The notes under the pieces were generated by a model. It was not told the DNA's origin, did not search any database, and saw nothing but the letters and a program-made list of their open reading frames with translations. The position numbers were made by a program, and so were the translations under genes. From Ridgeia piscesae (lineage: Eukaryota; Annelida; Polychaeta; Sabellida; Siboglinidae), in assembly GCA_025642075.2 (NCBI GenBank), contig JAODUO010000079.1:192501-256500 (forward strand): a DNA stretch of 64,000 bases, in the 5' to 3' direction. Positions 40,312 through 64,000 of the stretch are shown here, piece after piece (positions within the stretch are counted from its first letter, which is position 1; each line of letters begins with the position of its first letter).

Positions 40312-40770
40312 GTACATTTCCGGGGGATACACAGTACCCCCTCCTTCCGACTAGAATAAAATTTAATGCAGAAATTCTTAATGGACGTTTCATAAAATAT
40401 TTTTTGCGGGCTGATCACTAATGTAATCCTTTTACATAACCCAATTTTGGTAGCCTGGAGGCCATTCAACCCGGGCTCGGCAATTTGCTTATATTAAGTT
40501 GTTTTTAATGTCTTTAATATTATGTTTTCAGTTATTTCTAATTTGTCTATTACGTATTTATTAGTAACTATAAGTATTGTTGGTGTAGGCCCTAACTGAT
40601 CTTTAGTGGATACAATGGAGAAACAGTCAAATTGCCTTAACATTGAAAGAACATTTGAAGTACTTTATTTACCATGATAATGGTTTTATTTATAATCCAG
40701 TGATGTTTACACAGCATATTTATATAATTTGTTTTATTTATTGTATTTATTTGTATTGTTTAAATTTGTC

Positions 40771-41431
40771 GGTCGGTCGGTCGGTCGGTCGGTCGGTCGG
40801 TCGGTCGGTCGGTCGGTCGGTCGGTCGGTCGGTCGGTCGGTCGGTCGGTCGGTCGGTCGGTCGGTCGGTCGGTCGGTCGGTCGGTCGGTCGGTCGGTCGG
40901 TCGGTCGGTCGGTCGGTCGGTCGGTCGGTCGGTCGGTCGGTCGGTCGGTCGGTCGGTCGGTCGGTCGGTCGGTCGGTCGGTCGGTCGGTCGGTCGGTCGG
41001 TCGGTCGGTCGGTCGGTCGGTCGGTCGGTCGGTCGGTCGGTCGGTCGGTCGGTCGGTCGGTCGGTCGGTCGGTCCGGCCGGCCGGCCGGCCGGCCGGCCG
41101 GCCGGCCGGCCGGCCGGCCGGTCGGTCGGTCGGTCGGTCGGTCGGTCGGTCGGTCGGTCGGTCGGTCGGTCGGTCGGTCGGTCGGTCGGTCGGTCGGTCG
41201 GTCGGTCGGTCGGTCGGTCGGTCGGTCGGTCGGTCGGTCGGTCGGTCGGTCGGTCGGTCGGTCGGTCGGTCGGTCGGTCGGTCGGTCGGTCGGTCGGTCG
41301 GTCGGTCGGTCGGTCGGTCGGTCGGTCGGTCGGTGTCGGTCGGTCGGTCGGTCGGTCGGTCGGTCGGTCGGTCGGTCGGTCGGTCGGTCGGTCGGTCGGT
41401 CGGTCGGTCGGTCGGTCGGTCGGTCGGTCGG
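40771..41431. repeat. (TCGG)n tetranucleotide array
   Basis: About 660 bp of TCGG units with a central block of GGCC units (about 41073-41120) and one 3-bp slip near 41333. Forms an inverted pair with the array at 41583-41895. Confidence 0.98.
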
Positions 41432-41582
41432 TCAAGTGGTACAGCTAGCTAGCCCCATGACACATCACCTCTTTACAAACTACAATTATAGGGGAGAGTT
41501 TGATGGTTAGCATGGGTGGTCTGTGACAACACATCATTCATCCACCCACACATCCATCCATCACCCACCCATCCACCCTCGA

Positions 41583-41895
41583 TCAGCCGACCGACCGACC
41601 GACCGACCGACCGACCGACCGACCGACCGACCGACCGACCGACCGACCGACCGACCGACCGACCGACCGACCGACCGACCGACCGACCGACGACCGACCG
41701 AAACCGACCGACCGACCGACCGACCGACCGACCTGACCGACCGACCGACCGACCGACCGACCGACCGACCGACCGACCGACCGACCGACCGACCGACCGA
41801 CCGACCGACCGACCGACCGACCGACCGACCGACCGACCGACCGACCGACCGACCGACCGACCGACCGACCGACCGACCGACCGACCGACCGACCG
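41583..41895. repeat. (CCGA)n tetranucleotide array, inverted relative to the previous one
   Basis: About 310 bp of CCGA, the reverse complement of TCGG, with slips near 41688-41705 and 41731. A ~150-bp unique spacer separates the two arrays. Confidence 0.98.
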
Positions 41896-42540
41896 ACTCA
41901 CCCGCTTGTCCGTCCTTTCGCCCTTACATTCATTCATCAATCCAGGGAATACCTTAGCTTCTGTTTGGGAATGTGTAATAGTTGAAGGTAACACACTCAA
42001 GTAGTTTGGCAATAATGGGAGATGCTTCTTCGTCTTCCAAATGCCACGCGTGGTGATCTCGTCAAGTTGAGGACTTACCAAGGTCTAAAGGGCAAAATTA
42101 AATAACTGAAAACATTACACTGTAATGCTAAGTAAAATTTATTAAAAGGATGTGGTTAATCATTCACTCTGGGATTTCGGGTGGTAATAATCTAAATTTC
42201 CTGACGAGTGGGCTAACTGGGGATCAACTGGGGTCACTTCAGAAGTGGCCACAGAGATTCTGGTGGTGCAGGAGAAACCCCTGCCGTAACTACCTCGCAT
42301 AGACCCGCTTCGGGGCTCTTAGCTTAGAATCTCTTTAACTTCCTATGTGAAGCTAACGGTAGTGTCAGCTTAAAGATAAATTGGAAGCTAGTCTGTATTT
42401 GGCAAGTGCCCAGTTTGAGCAGGTAATACGGTTTCTCGCCATGGCACACGAGCTTTGTTTGTGAGTGTGACACACATGCGCCAATGAAGCATACAAACAA
42501 CAGCCGGACTGGCTCACAGGAGACATCGTTGTTGCCATGT
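41896..42540. other. No gene seen
   Basis: Unique sequence between two simple-repeat regions. The phrase GGGGATCAACTGGGGTCACTT and neighbouring text show no reading frame of interest. Confidence 0.45.
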
Positions 42541-42541
42541 A

Positions 42542-44738
<2,197 letters not shown>

Positions 44739-44823
44739 TGCCTTTAAGACGACATAAATATTATATGCATTATGTTTTTAGCTAAAAACAGTGACACACA
44801 ATTCAATGAAATTTATAGATATA

Positions 44824-44824
<1 letters not shown>

Positions 44825-44868
<44 letters not shown>

Positions 44869-44905
44869 TATATATAATTATATTTTTTTATATATGACAT
44901 ATATG

Positions 44906-44956
<51 letters not shown>
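44825..44956. repeat. (TA)n microsatellites
   Basis: Two TA-rich runs separated by ATTATATTTTTTTATA. Confidence 0.95.
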
Positions 44957-44959
<3 letters not shown>

Positions 44960-45099
44960 ATAAAACGTTTAGTAAAAGTGTTCATTGAATCGTGCGTCAC
45001 TGTTACAATACACCTGCGTTAGCAATCACGACCCTTACATAGATAAAATGTACATTTTATAAGGTTTTAATAAGGTGAATAAATCATGTTTATTAATAT

Positions 45100-45250
45100 T
45101 AATGGTATTTGAATTATATTTTGGATTTTTTGTACCGTTCAATTATATTGAATGGTATTTTAAATTAACAGTACCACTGAGTCCTACTGAAATAGCACTG
45201 AATGGTCCAATGGTACTGATTTATACTGAATGGTACTCAATGGTATACTA
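45100..45250. repeat. Short degenerate TGAATGGTA repeats
   Basis: TGAATGGTA, CTGAATGGTCC and ACTGAATGGTACTCAATGG recur every 20-40 bp. Confidence 0.5.
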
Positions 45251-45304
45251 TTGGCTCTTTTTGTAAGGGCTCATGGAAGAGAAATATGCAAATGGTGATT
45301 CGAT

Positions 45305-45602
45305 TCCCCGTAGCCGGTTCCACAGTTGGTATAGTACGCCGCCTACGCGTTCGGGAAGCAAAACTCCTCCAAATGCAACTCTCTTGAGTCTCCCCCAAAT
45401 CATGCTCACTGGCGTCGGAACGTCGACCATGCACCTCCGATCTCCGTCGACGGATCTTGGGGGCAGGGTAGTATTCAAAATGTCTCGCTGCTACGTTCAG
45501 CTTTCGTGAAGTTCACGAAAAACGTCCAGTTTTTGCGTCACCAAGGCCAAGAGACTTGACACGGGGCGCATGCGCAAACGGTCTATGGGACGCGTTACAC
45601 CA
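45305..45602. repeat. Dispersed repeat, probable Harbinger terminal region, copy 2
   Basis: Matches 1090-1390 over its length (GGTTCCACAG(A/T)TGGTATAGT, TACGCGTTCGGG, GCATGCGCAAACGGTCTATG). Here it stands alone without transposase sequence and lies only ~250 bp upstream of the TDRD9 start codon. Confidence 0.65.
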
Positions 45603-45847
45603 TAGGTAATAGTAGCCCAAGCATAACGCGAGTCCCCATTTCAAAACCAACAAATGGTGGCGCCACGTTACGGACAATCAAGGCGTCATTGCGTCGGACT
45701 GCACGTTTTACCGTCCGGCGTTCCATCAAAAATCTTCGCGGAATACGGAAGTACGTCATGAAACATGGCCGACCTTTGGCATTGAGTTCTGTTGATGTTA
45801 TTTTAAAGACTTACTGCGTAGTGTAGTGAACGTAACATTCAAGTAAA
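45603..45847 (+). promoter_or_regulatory. TDRD9 upstream region and 5' UTR
   Basis: About 245 bp of moderately GC-rich sequence between the dispersed repeat and the ATG. No TATA box seen. The transcription start is not visible. The ATG context AAAATGA has A at -3. Confidence 0.4.
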
Positions 45848-63768
<17,921 letters not shown>

Positions 63769-63879
63769 GTGGGTGGTGACTGTGGCAGGGACACACTGAC
63801 AGGTGGACTTGTTGACTAAGAGGTGAATTGAGAGGTAGACTGGAATATAATAGAAAGGCTGTATTGTGGACTGTGGTGT

Positions 63880-64000
63880 AGACTGAGAGGTAGAGAGAGA
63901 GATGCAGATTGATAGGTAGCTTCAGAGGTAGACTGACAGGTGTTCTAAGATGTGGATTGACAGGTAGACTGACAGGTGTTCTAAGATGTGGATTGACAGG
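63880..64000. repeat. Start of another minisatellite (GACAGGTAGACTGACAGG)
   Basis: GATTGACAGGTAGACTGACA and GGTGTTCTAAGATGTG repeat with a ~54-bp period at the right edge; the array continues outside the window. Confidence 0.75.

Noticed and set aside
40643..42081. GRSVGRSV / PTDRPTDR repeat proteins
   Set aside because: Tetranucleotide repeats give four-residue periodic frames on both strands; they have no start context or unique domain.

Overview
The window is eukaryotic and metazoan. Its real genes are split by introns with GT/AG borders, it is full of animal retrotransposons and DNA transposons, and simple repeats and minisatellites fill a large share of it. I see no bacterial-type operon, CRISPR array, tRNA or rRNA. 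The transposon mix (DIRS, CR1-like LINEs, a Ty3/gypsy element, Harbinger, and a cysteine-rich multicopy family I know from marine invertebrates) suggests a marine invertebrate. The minisatellites built across exon-intron borders on the right side resemble what I recall being described in amphioxus genes under the name 'mirage' minisatellites. A cephalochordate is therefore my first guess and a lophotrochozoan the alternative; I cannot verify this here.

Layout. 0-8.6 kb: LINE and Harbinger fragments, then a decayed Ty3/gypsy element (about 3.8-7.6 kb). 8.6-16 kb: a tandem array and a DIRS element whose tyrosine recombinase is split by an opposite-strand CR1-like LINE. 16-22 kb: a Harbinger transposon wreck. 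Its minus-strand accessory ORF holds about 45 copies of a 59-bp repeat, and its transposase has been invaded by a second LINE. 23.2-27.0 kb: a 3.8-kb element with ~290-bp terminal inverted repeats flanked by TA, carrying a decayed gene of an unnamed family. 27-28 kb: blocks of pentanucleotide repeats and a stray copy of an exon. 28.1-33.3 kb: a six-exon monocarboxylate-transporter-like (SLC16-like, MFS) gene. 33.8-40.3 kb: locally duplicated blocks around (CCTTCCTC)n tracts. 40.7-41.9 kb: a large tetranucleotide inverted repeat. 42.7-44.7 kb: another LINE between microsatellites.

45.85 kb to the right end: the 5' part of a TDRD9-type gene on the plus strand. TDRD9 is a DEAH-box RNA helicase with a Tudor domain that acts in the germline piRNA pathway. 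I resolve 14 exons covering the N-terminus, motif I (GPTGSGKTT), the second half of the DEVH box, SAT, the later helicase motifs and the start of the helicase-associated region. The gene continues beyond the window.

The most striking observation is that several introns of this one gene contain tandem arrays whose unit includes or abuts the splice junction. There are 22 copies of a 40-bp unit with a 5' splice site, about 90 copies of a 47-bp unit encoding the end of an exon (THIILDE) plus a perfect-consensus 5' splice site, ~17 copies of a 24-bp unit and ~23 copies of a 27-bp unit each ending in an AG acceptor, and smaller duplications at two more acceptors. The second candidate novelty is the long-TIR element at 23.2-27.0 kb.
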